From contig JACMZG010001914.1 in the NCBI GenBank assembly GCA_018340805.1, positions 20,583,367 to 20,647,366 on the forward strand: DNA of 64,000 bases, given 5' to 3'. Position 1 is the stretch's first letter, and the number at the start of each line of letters is the position of its first letter. Below the pieces are notes generated by a model that had not been told where the DNA came from, made no database searches, and saw only the letters and a program-made list of their open reading frames with translations. This stretch comes from Microvelia longipes. Its lineage: Eukaryota; Arthropoda; Insecta; Hemiptera; Veliidae. Shown one piece after another: positions 63,505 to 64,000 of the stretch. The position numbers and the translations under genes were made by a program.

Positions 63505-64000
63505 TTTTTACTCTTCCTCATTTATACCTATATGTAGGTGTATAGCAAAAGTATTGTGTTCCCAGAAATTTCTTTACCAAGATTTCACCTGAATTATCCG
63601 TTTCAGGCGTTTTTTAGATTTCTGAGTAATTTTCACAAAGTTGACTGTCTTTATCCATGCGTCTGTTAAAATCGCAGCTCCTAGCGTATTTATGCTGAAC
63701 AATTGGTACAAAAATCAATCATATAGTACGATACGGTTAAAATCAGTTGAAGCAATAAGTTTGACCTGATTTGAAATTTAGGACTTGGTTTAACATCCAG
63801 GACTAACCTCATTGACTCCCTCGCATTATTTTCCCACGCTGTCAACGGATTTTAGCCTTGTGTCGTATTATAAAGGTAGATTTTTGTACCAAGTTTATAA
63901 AAATATATAAATTATTTTTTGGATAGAACAATTTGACCAAAAGTCTAGTTGTGCTATCCGGCAAATAATTTGTACATGACACCATTAACTGACAATAACG
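63505..64000. mobile_element. family A element, running off the window
   Basis: Begins TTTTTACTCTTCCTCATTTA TACC...AAAAGTATTGTG and continues with CACCTGAATTATCCGTTTCAGG, GCAGCTCCTAGCGTATTTATG and AATTGGTACAAAAATCAATC. It occupies the intron site equivalent to 58064, so the insertion predates the duplication that made the two paralogues. Confidence 0.6.

Overview
The window is eukaryotic and very AT-rich. It has long introns, many (TA)n, (CA)n and (GA)n microsatellites, dispersed inverted-repeat elements, and a remnant of a Jockey-like LINE. An insect nuclear genome fits best: the one clear gene is a Ly6/uPAR-type GPI-anchored protein with the CGDPF signature common in the insect quiver/sleepless group, and the second gene has an arthropod-type TATA/TCAGT core promoter. 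I cannot fix the species; a hemipteran is only a guess.

Left two thirds (1-38327). A three-exon Ly6/quiver-like gene runs on the + strand. Exon 1 (signal peptide) is at 7300-7357, exon 2 at 28203-28397 and exon 3 with the stop codon at 34045-34247. The introns are about 20.8 kb and 5.6 kb. The joined frame is closed and encodes 151 residues with ten extracellular cysteines. The giant first intron holds microsatellites, several copies of a dispersed element (called family A here), a ~133-bp tandem repeat (family B), a 147-bp tandem repeat, a dead LINE, a displaced fragment of the secreted-protein gene described below, and a pair of long perfect hairpins.

Right third (38328-64000). A segment of about 9.9 kb is present twice (38328-48210 and 53574-63380), separated by a noisy satellite array and an assembly gap of exactly 1000 N. 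Each copy carries a five-exon minus-strand gene for an unrecognised secreted protein. The copy at 57588-60790 is intact (310 residues, all introns phase 0). The copy at 42401-45604 has three single-base frame breaks, all in homopolymers. Upstream of each lies the terminal exon of a further paralogue (intact at 63052-63240, decayed near 47877-48065). The family is therefore a head-to-tail array with a period of about 5.5 kb, plus one dispersed exon fragment at 22536. Whether the 9.9-kb repeat is a real duplication or two haplotypes joined in the assembly cannot be decided from the sequence alone.

Most unusual structures: (1) many near-perfect short-loop hairpins, several of which sit inside known repeats where one arm matches the repeat consensus and the other looks like a newly copied inverted arm; (2) a ~310-bp satellite whose monomer also occurs alone as an insertion with an 11-bp target duplication in the dispersed gene fragment; (3) an inversion with an ~11-nt spacer in that satellite next to the gap. 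No CRISPR, rRNA or convincing tRNA gene was seen.
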